Positions 6,871 through 11,821 of a stretch of DNA of 11,821 nt are shown here, piece after piece. Both the position numbers and the translations under genes were made by a program. The notes beneath the pieces were generated by a model. The model was not told where the DNA came from and searched no databases. It saw only the letters and a list, made by a program, of their open reading frames with translations. This DNA comes from CAYXST01 sp964472495 (lineage in GTDB: Bacteria > Patescibacteriota > Minisyncoccia > Portnoybacterales > UBA2143), in assembly GCA_964472495.1 (NCBI GenBank), contig CAYYLD010000016.1:1-11821 (forward strand), written 5' to 3'. Positions within the stretch are counted from its first letter, which is position 1. Every line of letters starts with the position of its first letter.

Positions 6871-6909
6871 AAATAAAAAACACCCGCCTGAAGCGGGTGT
6901 TTTTTATTT
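6871..6909. terminator. Bidirectional Rho-independent terminator
   Basis: A perfect 17-bp inverted repeat (6871-6887 with 6893-6909) has the loop ctgaa and a GC core cacccgc/gcgggtg. A-runs on one side and T-runs on the other give a U-tract on both strands. It lies between the converging DUF5666-like gene and the RRM gene and should end transcription from both. Confidence 0.93.
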
Positions 6910-6925
6910 GAGAGTAGCGGTTGTT

Positions 6926-7252
6926 TTACCAACGACCGCCGCGGTTGTCACCGCCGAATCCTCGACCGCCGCCGCGATTAAAATCTCTTCGCGGAGGACG
7001 TTCTTCCATCGGACGGGCTTCATTGACTGTCAGAGTACGACCGTCGAGCTCTTTGCCGTTCCACATTTCCATAGCTTTTTGAGCCTCTTCATCAGAAGAC
7101 ATCTCAACAAAGCCGAAACCTTTTGAACGACCGGACATTTTATCGGTAATAATGGTTGCCGATTCAACGGTGCCGGCCTTGGCAAAGGCGTCCTTCAGTC
7201 CGTCTTCAGTCGTGTCGTAAGACAAACCGCCAACATATAATTTTTTAGCCAT
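6926..7252 (-). CDS. RRM-type RNA-binding protein with Gly/Arg-rich tail
   Basis: The product is a 108-aa single RNA recognition motif protein, like the cyanobacterial Rbp and eukaryotic glycine-rich cold-inducible proteins. RNP-2 is LYVGGL at 5-10 and RNP-1 is KGFGFVEM at 44-51, with the aromatic Tyr6, Phe46 and Phe48 in RNA-stacking positions. The C terminus (about 86-108) is a short Arg/Gly tail (RRDFNRGGGRGFGG). It acts in the cytoplasm on single-stranded RNA; relatives help cells adapt to cold. It is the only minus-strand gene here, converging on the export cluster through a shared terminator. An AGGTCT lies six bases before the ATG as a weak ribosome binding site. A promoter about 320 bp upstream suggests a long leader. 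Confidence 0.95.
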   Translation of the reverse strand: MAKKLYVGGLSYDTTEDGLKDAFAKAGTVESATIITDKMSGRSKGFGFVEMSSDEEAQKAMEMWNGKELDGRTLTVNEARPMEERPPRRDFNRGGGRGFGGDNRGGRW

Positions 7253-7284
7253 GCTTTAGACCTATTGCTTGATAAGATTTCGGC

Positions 7285-7313
7285 TATATTTTGCCACGAA
7301 AATTATCAGTCAA
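7285..7313 (-). promoter_or_regulatory. Weak candidate promoter close to the RRM gene
   Basis: On the minus strand TTGACT (7308-7313) is followed after 17 bp by AATATA (7285-7290). The -35 is good but the -10 is poor. If active it would give a leader of about 25 nt, an alternative to the distal promoter at 7571-7599. Confidence 0.3.
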
Positions 7314-7434
7314 AAGGTCTATTCCTTATATGATTAGTGTAAGCCGACCTGTTCTCATTTTTCGCCTCATTAGATAAATCTTTAACTAACGGGCTTGATT
7401 TCTACTTTCTAAGAATAAAGGGTATTAAACCCTG

Positions 7435-7496
7435 TAGTTGCTTGCTTGCTCGGACAGAAAAACAAGTTTTCCTGTCTCTCGCTCGCTGCGCAAATA
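7435..7496. repeat. 62-bp imperfect palindrome, copy 2
   Basis: It has the same length and plan as 5547-5608. The outer arms are tagttgc (7435-7441) and gcaaata (7490-7496), the inner 11-bp arms carry one mismatch around an AA centre, and the gctcgg and ctcgctc blocks are conserved. Three stem pairs differ from copy 1 by changes on both sides that keep pairing. It would fall inside the leader of an RRM mRNA starting near 7564. Confidence 0.85.
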
Positions 7497-7534
7497 AACA
7501 TCTTATTTAACTTACACTTGATCGTATAAGGAAA

Positions 7535-7558
7535 GAGAAAACTTATTGAGAAAACTTA
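7535..7558. repeat. 11-bp direct repeat gagaaaactta x2
   Basis: The word gagaaaactta occurs at 7535-7545 and 7548-7558, a 13-bp period. It lies just downstream of the predicted start of the minus-strand transcript, near its 5' end. It could be a protein-binding site or chance in AT-rich DNA. Confidence 0.5.
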
Positions 7559-7570
7559 CATCTAGGTAAC

Positions 7571-7599
7571 AGTATAAGCTATTGTCATAAGGAAGTCAA
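7571..7599 (-). promoter_or_regulatory. Strong sigma70-type promoter reading toward the RRM gene
   Basis: On the minus strand TTGACT (7594-7599) and TATACT (7571-7576) are separated by exactly 17 bp; each hexamer matches the consensus at five of six bases. The start would be near 7564, about 310 nt before the RRM start codon. No other minus-strand ORF of credible size lies in between. Confidence 0.65.
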
Positions 7600-7633
7600 G
7601 GGATAGCGACAAAGAGCTTTTATTGTCAAATCG

Positions 7634-7693
7634 AGGGACGCCCTTTTCAGGGACGCCCCGGCAGGCCGGGGCGTCCCTGAAAAGGGCGTCCCT
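7634..7693. repeat. Perfect 60-bp palindrome of the GGGACGCCCC family
   Basis: The left arm 7634-7662 and right arm 7665-7693 are exact reverse complements (29 bp) around a two-base centre. Each arm contains two nested core words (agggacgccc and gggacgcccc). The second core is the one repeated at 1-60 and 2479-2504. It has no T-tract of terminator type, and sits between the divergent promoters at 7571-7599 and 7693-7721. Confidence 0.92.
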
Positions 7694-7721
7694 TGTGTTG
7701 TTTATCTGTTTTTGGTAGAAT
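7693..7721 (+). promoter_or_regulatory. Predicted sigma70-type promoter of the small membrane protein operon
   Basis: A TTGTGT (7693-7698) is spaced by 17 bp from TAGAAT (7716-7721), with an extended -10 TGG. The -35 starts at the last base of the 60-bp palindrome. The expected leader is about 24 nt before the ATG at 7752. The 13-nt word tttttggtagaat is identical to that before the gene at 4748. Confidence 0.55.
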
Positions 7722-7751
7722 ATAGCCAATCAATCTAATCATTCAAAATAT

Positions 7752-8063
7752 ATGAACAAATCTCCATCATTAATTGGTCTTTGGCAGGCCTTAGGGATAG
7801 CCATATATTGTTCTTTAATCGGCGGATTTTTCCAGTTGGGAAATAGATTTTTCCCCAAAGAGTCAGTTTTTTGGGTAACTATTTTAATTCTGATTCTTTT
7901 AGTTTTTTCTGTTGCCATCAGCGGAGCGATTGTTTTTGGCTATCCGGCCTATTTAGTCCTTAAAGGGAAAATTAAAGAGGCGCTGTCCGTTTTTGCCTAT
8001 ACTTTGCTTTATTGTTTAGGATTTATAATCATTTTTATAATCATTTTGACTGTGCTAAAATAG
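7752..8063 (+). CDS. Small membrane protein of unknown function, three helices
   Basis: The product is 103 aa with three predicted membrane helices at about 9-30, 39-64 and 80-102. A short loop contains FGYPAYLVLKGKIKEA between the second and third helices. The first helix is followed by GNRFFPKE. I recognise the layout as that of small hypothetical membrane proteins often seen in candidate-phylum genomes, but no functional family can be named. It has no signal peptidase site and no conserved charged residue inside a helix. It follows a predicted promoter and begins a run of closely spaced plus-strand genes ending with the glycosyltransferases. The start has no Shine-Dalgarno. Confidence 0.7.
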   Translation: MNKSPSLIGLWQALGIAIYCSLIGGFFQLGNRFFPKESVFWVTILILILLVFSVAISGAIVFGYPAYLVLKGKIKEALSVFAYTLLYCLGFIIIFIIILTVLK

Positions 8064-8086
8064 TTTGACTGACTGATTGTCAAACT
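8062..8086 (+). other. Intercistronic hairpin over the stop codon
   Basis: Arms agtttgac (8062-8069) and gtcaaact (8079-8086) form a perfect 8-bp stem with a 9-nt loop, overlapping the TAG stop at 8061-8063. No T-tract follows, so termination is unlikely; it may affect mRNA stability or translation of the next gene at 8098. Confidence 0.55.
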
Positions 8087-8097
8087 AAACAAAGATT

Positions 8098-8541
8098 ATG
8101 AATAATAAAAGGAATAAAAGCGATCCTTTGCTATTGGTGGTTTTCTGGGCTTTGTTCGGCGTTTTTCTTTTTATAGTCAGTCAATTTTTAATCCCTTCGG
8201 TCAGGGACTTATTAAAAGGGTCAGAACTCTTTCTAGTGCCATTTGCTGTTTTCTTTTTACTGGGTCTGGCTTTGATATCCCTAACTGTCAAAGGAAAAGT
8301 AGAAGGGAAGTTGAAAAAAATATTAATCTTAACCGGTCTCTCGGCCACCGGATTTTTTGTCAGTATTTTTCTGCACAACGCCTTTTACGCCTTGGGCACC
8401 GTAACCAGTCGGATTATCGGATTGAACTATTTGGTGGAGACCTTGAGTATAGCATTTTTCATTATGGCCATTTTAATTTGCCCATTGGGTTTTTTGGTCG
8501 GTCTAATCGGCAGTTTGATTTTATTGGCCAAAAATAGATAA
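8098..8541 (+). CDS. Membrane protein of unknown function, four helices
   Basis: The product is 147 aa. Four hydrophobic segments lie at about 11-32, 43-61, 74-96 and 111-143; the last is long and may be two short helices, as it contains a CPLGFLVGLIGS turn. Basic stretches (MNNKRNK at the start, KGKVEGKLKK at about 64-73, KNR at the end) suggest cytoplasmic N terminus and loop by the positive-inside rule. No known family is recognised. It lies 34 bp after the preceding small membrane protein and 11 bp before the secreted coiled-coil gene, so the three are probably one operon and may act together in the envelope. Confidence 0.7.
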   Translation: MNNKRNKSDPLLLVVFWALFGVFLFIVSQFLIPSVRDLLKGSELFLVPFAVFFLLGLALISLTVKGKVEGKLKKILILTGLSATGFFVSIFLHNAFYALGTVTSRIIGLNYLVETLSIAFFIMAILICPLGFLVGLIGSLILLAKNR

Positions 8542-8552
8542 ATAAAAAAAAT

Positions 8553-9527
8553 ATGCTTAAAAAATCATTTGTCATTATAGTTTCCCTAACTTTGTTTTCT
8601 TTATTCTCTTTAGCCGCCTTGGCTCAAGAGACGGCTGATGATTCTTCAGCGGCCGAGACGATTAAGGTAGCGGCCGAAGATTTAGGAGTCAAAGAATCCG
8701 GTCTTTTTTCCTGGCTAACTGACGCTATTAGAGATGTTCAAATATTTTTTACCTTTGACCCGATTAAAAAATCAGAGTTGCAATTAGAGAAAGCCAGCCG
8801 GCAGGTGATTAAGGCCGGAGAAGCGGTTGAAGAAAATATAAACGAACCGGCTCTTCAAGAAAAATTAGCTGAAACTGACGAGAAATATCAAAAGACGATT
8901 GAAAAAATCAATACTCGGCTGGAAGAATTTAAAGAAGAAAATCAGGAAGCGCCTGAATTAAAAGATTTTCTGGATAAATATACCGACCAGCAATTACTTC
9001 ATCAACAGATTCTCAAGAAGTTGGAAGAGCAAGTTCCGGAGCAGGTGACGGAAACTATTAGAGAAAACAGGGAGGAGTATCTGAAAAACTTCGAGCAAGT
9101 GATGAGTCGGCTGCAGACCAAGGAAGAATTGAAAGAAAGATTAAAAGCCGGTTTAGAGGATAATCAAAAAAGAATTGAACAGCGGGTCAGGCAAATGGAA
9201 ATATTAGATGAATTGGAGCAAGTTGCCCCGGCGGTTAAAGAAATGATTGGCGAATTGAAAGAGGAAGGGAAAGAACTTTTTCAAGAATTAGAAATCAAGA
9301 GCCAACAAATTAAACAGAAAATTCAGGAAGCCCGGCCGGCCGGCTCGGCCAGCCAAGAAGAAGCGGAGCCAACTGCTCAAGGACAAAAACAAGAAAGTCA
9401 GCCGTTAATTTTAAAAGTTAAGGAAAACGCCGTAGAGGTTTTTGACACATTAAAAAACGGCTTTAGGGTATTTACTTCCAAGTTGGAAAAAGACGGGACG
9501 GAACCGTCTGGAGCGAAAAAAAAGTGA
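8553..9527 (+). CDS. Secreted helical coiled-coil protein, DUF5667-like
   Basis: The product is 324 aa. It has a clear signal peptide, with a likely cleavage after A-L-A at residue 24. Residues about 51-90 (LFSWLTDAIRDVQIFFTFDP, then KKSELQLEKASRQV) match the DUF5667 pattern, in which a segment ending in TFDPxKKxEL leads into long helices. Residues 75-265 are almost wholly charged heptad-like helix rich in Glu, Lys and Gln, so an extended coiled coil is expected. A low-complexity linker (about 266-285) and a short C-terminal domain ending in AKKK follow. There is no C-terminal anchor, so it is secreted or held by partners. Its place before glycosyltransferase genes suggests a surface role; this is inference. 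The stop is TGA. Confidence 0.8.
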   Translation: MLKKSFVIIVSLTLFSLFSLAALAQETADDSSAAETIKVAAEDLGVKESGLFSWLTDAIRDVQIFFTFDPIKKSELQLEKASRQVIKAGEAVEENINEPALQEKLAETDEKYQKTIEKINTRLEEFKEENQEAPELKDFLDKYTDQQLLHQQILKKLEEQVPEQVTETIRENREEYLKNFEQVMSRLQTKEELKERLKAGLEDNQKRIEQRVRQMEILDELEQVAPAVKEMIGELKEEGKELFQELEIKSQQIKQKIQEARPAGSASQEEAEPTAQGQKQESQPLILKVKENAVEVFDTLKNGFRVFTSKLEKDGTEPSGAKKK

Positions 9528-9545
9528 ATAGTTACCAATAAGTAA

Positions 9546-10469
9546 ATGTCTCCCAAAGTTTTTATTATTATTCTCAACTGGAATAATTGGTCAGACACTT
9601 TAGAATGTCTGGAATCGCTAAAAAATAATGACTACCCTAATTATCAGGTAGTCATTATTGATAATGGCTCTGACCAGCGGCCAAATGCCTCGGAGGCAGG
9701 AGTTAAAATTATTTATAATCAGGAAAATTTAGGTTTTGCCGGCGGCAATAATGTTGGTATTAAGTATGCTTTGGAGCAAGGAGCCGATTACGTTCTGTTA
9801 TTAAATAATGATACTGTTGTCAGTCAGGATTTTTTGTTCAAATTGGTAAAAGCAGGGGAGAGTAATAAAAGATTTGGTCTTTTAGGCCCAAAAATCTTTT
9901 TTTATTCGTCCGCCCGCCAGCCAGATGGCGAGAAAGAAAAAATCTGGTTTGCCGGCGGCCAGGTCAATTGGTTGTTTAACAAAGGCAAAATGAGAGGTTG
10001 GGGAGAAAAAGATAAAGGGCAATGTGACCAGCCGGCTATTCAGGAAACAGAATACATTACCGGCTGTTGTCTTTTAATTAAAAAGGAAGTGATTGAGAAA
10101 ATCGGTTTGATTCCCGAAGAATATTTTTTATATTATGAGGACACCGATTGGTCTTTGGCCGCTCAAAAAGCCGGCTTTAAATGCATTTTTGTTCCAGCCG
10201 CCCGAATCTGGCATAAAGGTTCTAAGAGTTCCGTGGAGGGTTCGCCGAGCTATATTTATTATCACGTTAGAAACGGTTTGATTTTAGCCCGGCGATATGC
10301 TCCTTGGTACATTAAGCCCTTGGTTCATTTGGACGCTTGCTGGCGGATAAAAAAGCAGCTCGTTAAGCTACTTTTCTTTCCCAAGCGGCGGCTTTGGGCT
10401 AAGTATATTTTATTAGGCATTAAGGACTTTTATTCAGGCAAGCAAGGTAAATATGAAAATCGGCATTGA
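9546..10469 (+). CDS. Family 2 glycosyltransferase (WbbL/rhamnosyltransferase-like)
   Basis: This 307-aa cytoplasmic GT-A enzyme would transfer a sugar from a nucleotide donor to a growing surface glycan or lipid carrier. The N terminus has the nucleotide-binding strand VFIIILNWNNW (5-15) and DNGSD at 39-43. The metal-binding DXD-type motif is LLLNNDT with Asp89. The acceptor-side motif EYFLYYEDTDWSLAAQKAGF carries the likely catalytic acid pair at Glu198-Asp199 and Asp201. The later HVRN motif is also typical of WbbL-like proteins. Length is normal. It starts 18 bp after the coiled-coil gene, and its end overlaps the next glycosyltransferase by 17 bases, so translation of the two is probably coupled. 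Donor and acceptor cannot be told. Confidence 0.92.
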   Translation: MSPKVFIIILNWNNWSDTLECLESLKNNDYPNYQVVIIDNGSDQRPNASEAGVKIIYNQENLGFAGGNNVGIKYALEQGADYVLLLNNDTVVSQDFLFKLVKAGESNKRFGLLGPKIFFYSSARQPDGEKEKIWFAGGQVNWLFNKGKMRGWGEKDKGQCDQPAIQETEYITGCCLLIKKEVIEKIGLIPEEYFLYYEDTDWSLAAQKAGFKCIFVPAARIWHKGSKSSVEGSPSYIYYHVRNGLILARRYAPWYIKPLVHLDACWRIKKQLVKLLFFPKRRLWAKYILLGIKDFYSGKQGKYENRH

Positions 10470-11604
10470 CGCACATAATTTAGAAGGACAACGGACCGGC
10501 GTTGGCCGGGTTTTAATTAATCTATTACAGCAATGGAAGAGTTTTAATTTGCCTTCGGATTTGAGCTTTATTTTATATTTCAAAAAAGAAATACCTGATG
10601 ATTTAAATCTCTCCGATTCTCTTTTTGAAAAAAAGATTCTTCAGGCGCCCTTTAATTTTCAAAGCAATGCTCTTTTTATGCATTGGTTTTTGCCCCGAGC
10701 GGCTCAAAAAGATAAAGTTGATATTTTATTTTGTCCGGCTTACATCGCTCCTCTTTTCTATTCAGGTAAAATCGCCTTGATTCTCCATGATATAATTTAC
10801 GAGGCCCGGCCGGAATTATATAACTGGCCCAGTCTTTGGGATAGAATTTTACTTAAGTGGGTTTCTAAAATTTCGGCTCGGAAAGCCCAAATTGTTTTTA
10901 CCCCTTCGGAGTTTAGTAAAAAAGAAGTTTTAGAACATTATCAGGTTAATCCGGAAAAGGTTTTTGTTATTTTGGAAGCGGCTGATAGCATTTTTAGGCA
11001 AATAACCGACCAGAATAAATTAGCCACCGTTAAGAGGAAATACAAAATCAAAGACAAATTTATCTTCTACGTCGGCTCTATTTTTAACCGCCGTCATTTA
11101 GCTGAAATTATCCGGGCATTTGGTCTCCTTGCCCCCCAGCTAACCGATTATCAGTTTTTAGTTGTCGGAGTTAATCACACCGCTCCGTTTATTGATATTG
11201 ACGGTTTAGTTAAAGAAGTTAATCAAAAAATTGGCCGTCAGGCTGTTTTACGTCAAGATTATCTTAAGGGACGAGATTTAGTTACTCTTTATAATGCGGC
11301 CGATTTATTGGTTTGGCTCTCTGATTATGAAGGTTTTGGTCTACCGGTTTTAGAGGCGATGGCCTGCGCTACGCCGGTGGTGACCAGCTCACTGGCCTCA
11401 TTGCCGGAAGTAGCCGGAGAGGCGGCAATTTATCTTCAGGATAATTCAAATATAGAAGCAATGGTTTACGCTATCTATCAGGGACTGACTAATCAGGAGT
11501 TGCGTCAGGAATTGGTTGCCAAAGGACTATCGCGGGCTCAATCGTTTTCTTGGGCAAAATGCGCCCGAATCACGCTTGACGCCTTAGTTAAGTCAGAAGG
11601 GTAA
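10453..11604 (+). CDS. Family 4 glycosyltransferase (GT-B fold)
   Basis: The product is a 383-aa retaining glycosyltransferase of the GT4/RfaG class. It opens with MKIGIDAHNLEGQRTGVGR, the glycine-rich N-domain loop of mannosyl- and other glycosyltransferases that start with GIDA. The middle has FTPSEFSKKEVLEHY and FYVGSIFNRRHL, the hinge to the nucleotide-binding domain. The C-domain has the EX7E donor motif, Glu293 and Glu301 within EGFGLPVLE, followed by AMACATPVVTSSLASLPEVAG. It overlaps the GT2 gene by 17 bases in another frame; a weak AAGG site lies six bases before the ATG inside that gene. Both enzymes probably act in one surface-glycan pathway. No terminator is obvious after the stop. 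Confidence 0.93.
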   Translation: MKIGIDAHNLEGQRTGVGRVLINLLQQWKSFNLPSDLSFILYFKKEIPDDLNLSDSLFEKKILQAPFNFQSNALFMHWFLPRAAQKDKVDILFCPAYIAPLFYSGKIALILHDIIYEARPELYNWPSLWDRILLKWVSKISARKAQIVFTPSEFSKKEVLEHYQVNPEKVFVILEAADSIFRQITDQNKLATVKRKYKIKDKFIFYVGSIFNRRHLAEIIRAFGLLAPQLTDYQFLVVGVNHTAPFIDIDGLVKEVNQKIGRQAVLRQDYLKGRDLVTLYNAADLLVWLSDYEGFGLPVLEAMACATPVVTSSLASLPEVAGEAAIYLQDNSNIEAMVYAIYQGLTNQELRQELVAKGLSRAQSFSWAKCARITLDALVKSEG

Positions 11605-11616
11605 AGGATTGGATAA

Positions 11617-11682
11617 AAAAAGGTTGCTCTTTTGTATCGCACCCTCGCGAAGCGAGGACGTGTCCAAAAAGGCGACCCTTTG
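11617..11682 (-). repeat. Cruciform repeat, inverted copy
   Basis: Read on the minus strand it matches the element at 2576-2643: a 12-bp arm identical to caaagggtcgcc (11671-11682), the word gacacgtcctcgc, an inner hairpin (cctcgc 11643-11648 with gcgagg 11652-11657), then an imperfect closing arm near 11617-11627. It shares 18 nt with 2542-2559. It fills the gap between the GT4 gene and the tRNA promoter. Confidence 0.75.
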
Positions 11683-11699
11683 AGTGAAAAAATATAGGG

Positions 11700-11728
11700 T
11701 TTACTTTTCAACCTTTTTATAGTAAAAT
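11700..11728 (+). promoter_or_regulatory. Predicted promoter of the tRNA gene
   Basis: A TTTACT (11700-11705) and TAAAAT (11723-11728) are 17 bp apart. The expected start, near 11735, is 13 bases before the mature tRNA 5' end, a normal leader for processing by RNase P. Confidence 0.5.
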
Positions 11729-11747
11729 ATGGCTGACAATTTAATAT

Positions 11748-11819
11748 TCCGCGGTAGCTCAATGGTAGAGCAACTGACTGTTAATCAGTGGGTTGCAGGT
11801 TCGAATCCTGCCCGCGGAG
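11748..11819 (+). tRNA. trnN: tRNA-Asn (anticodon GUU)
   Basis: The full cloverleaf is visible. The acceptor stem is tccgcgg (11748-11754) with ccgcgga (11812-11818). The D arm contains gctcaatggtagagc. The anticodon stem is actga/tcagt (11773-11777, 11785-11789) with loop ctgttaa and anticodon GTT at 11780-11782. The T arm is gcagg-ttcgaat-cctgc (11795-11811). The discriminator is G at 11819. The two bases after it are CA and then the window ends, so a CCA end is not encoded directly after the discriminator. Confidence 0.97.
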
Positions 11820-11821
11820 CA

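Larger units (their letters stand above)
7253..7751. other. 499-bp intergenic region with divergent promoters and repeats
   Basis: No protein-coding gene is convincing here. Going left to right the region holds the AGGTCT/AGACCT pair next to the RRM start (7258-7263, 7315-7320), a weak minus-strand promoter, a small agggt/accct hairpin near 7419-7433, the second 62-bp palindrome, a direct repeat, a strong minus-strand promoter (7571-7599), the perfect 60-bp palindrome (7634-7693) and a plus-strand promoter (7693-7721). It would be the long leader of the RRM mRNA, or a separate small RNA. Confidence 0.6.

Noticed and set aside
6908..7126. Plus-strand ORF of 72 codons opposite the RRM gene
   Set aside because: It is the antisense of a clear RRM gene, including its Gly/Arg tail, and starts inside the bidirectional terminator.
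7406..7501. A 31-codon minus-strand leader ORF starting MFICAASERQ
   Set aside because: Most of it is read through the 62-bp palindrome, it has no ribosome binding site, and the second copy of the repeat does not support coding conservation.
7260..7620. A known structural RNA (RNase P, SRP, tmRNA or 6S RNA) in the large gap
   Set aside because: None of the conserved core words of RNase P or SRP RNA could be found on either strand, and no tRNA-like ends as in tmRNA. A covariance-model search would be decisive.
9525..10469. Alternative genetic code with UGA read as glycine
   Set aside because: UGA ends the coiled-coil gene and the GT2 gene at family-appropriate lengths, and the next genes start normally.
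11605..11700. Terminator for the GT4 gene
   Set aside because: The inner hairpin at 11643-11657 belongs to the cruciform repeat and no T-tract follows on the plus strand.
11748..11821. tRNA-Asn as an integration (att) site
   Set aside because: No integrase gene and no duplicated tRNA 3' segment were found inside the window, so there is no support.

Overview
The window looks like a chromosomal piece of a candidate-phylum bacterium, most probably a Patescibacteria/CPR lineage of the Parcubacteria type. This rests on gene content: a separate MacB-type ATPase and permease with an oversized adaptor and no visible TolC, small secreted DUF2680-like, DUF5666-like and DUF5667-like proteins, an RRM protein, and very few Shine-Dalgarno sites. 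No marker gene proves it. UGA is used as a normal stop at 9525-9527 and 10467-10469, which argues against the glycine-UGA code of Gracilibacteria/SR1. The eleven plus-strand genes are tightly packed. The gaps between them are largely filled with palindromic or repeated DNA.

Layout. Positions 1-6833 hold a plus-strand export cluster. It runs: a small secreted helical protein (188-628); an HlyD/MacA-type adaptor (726-2465); its LolD/MacB-type ATPase (2647-3378) and FtsX/MacB-type permease (3385-4608); a second exporter of the DrrA/DrrB ABC-2 type (4748-5533, 5615-6361); and a membrane-anchored DUF5666-like protein (6384-6833). A perfect 17-bp bidirectional terminator (6871-6909) separates this from a single minus-strand gene for an RRM RNA-binding protein (6926-7252). 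Its likely promoter lies about 320 bp upstream (7571-7599), so the mRNA may have a long, structured leader. From 7752 rightward a second plus-strand set begins: two small multi-pass membrane proteins, a secreted coiled-coil DUF5667-like protein, and two overlapping glycosyltransferases (GT2 then GT4). A tRNA-Asn(GUU) closes the window.

How the parts may work together. The adaptor, ATPase and FtsX permease should form one MacAB-like efflux or release machine, and the DrrAB pair a second, independently promoted exporter. The small secreted and anchored proteins at the two ends of the cluster may be accessory envelope factors. The second set points to cell-surface assembly (glycan transfer plus secreted helical protein). 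These roles are inferred from family membership and neighbourhood.

Non-coding DNA. I see three intergenic repeat groups. (i) A GGGACGCCCC-core family at 1-60, 2479-2522 and 7634-7693, including a 29-bp inverted pair that brackets the first two genes and a perfect 60-bp palindrome. (ii) A cruciform family at 2523-2643 and, inverted, at 11617-11682. (iii) A 62-bp imperfect palindrome present twice (5547-5608, 7435-7496), whose arms show compensatory base changes. No transposase, CRISPR array or phage gene is visible.
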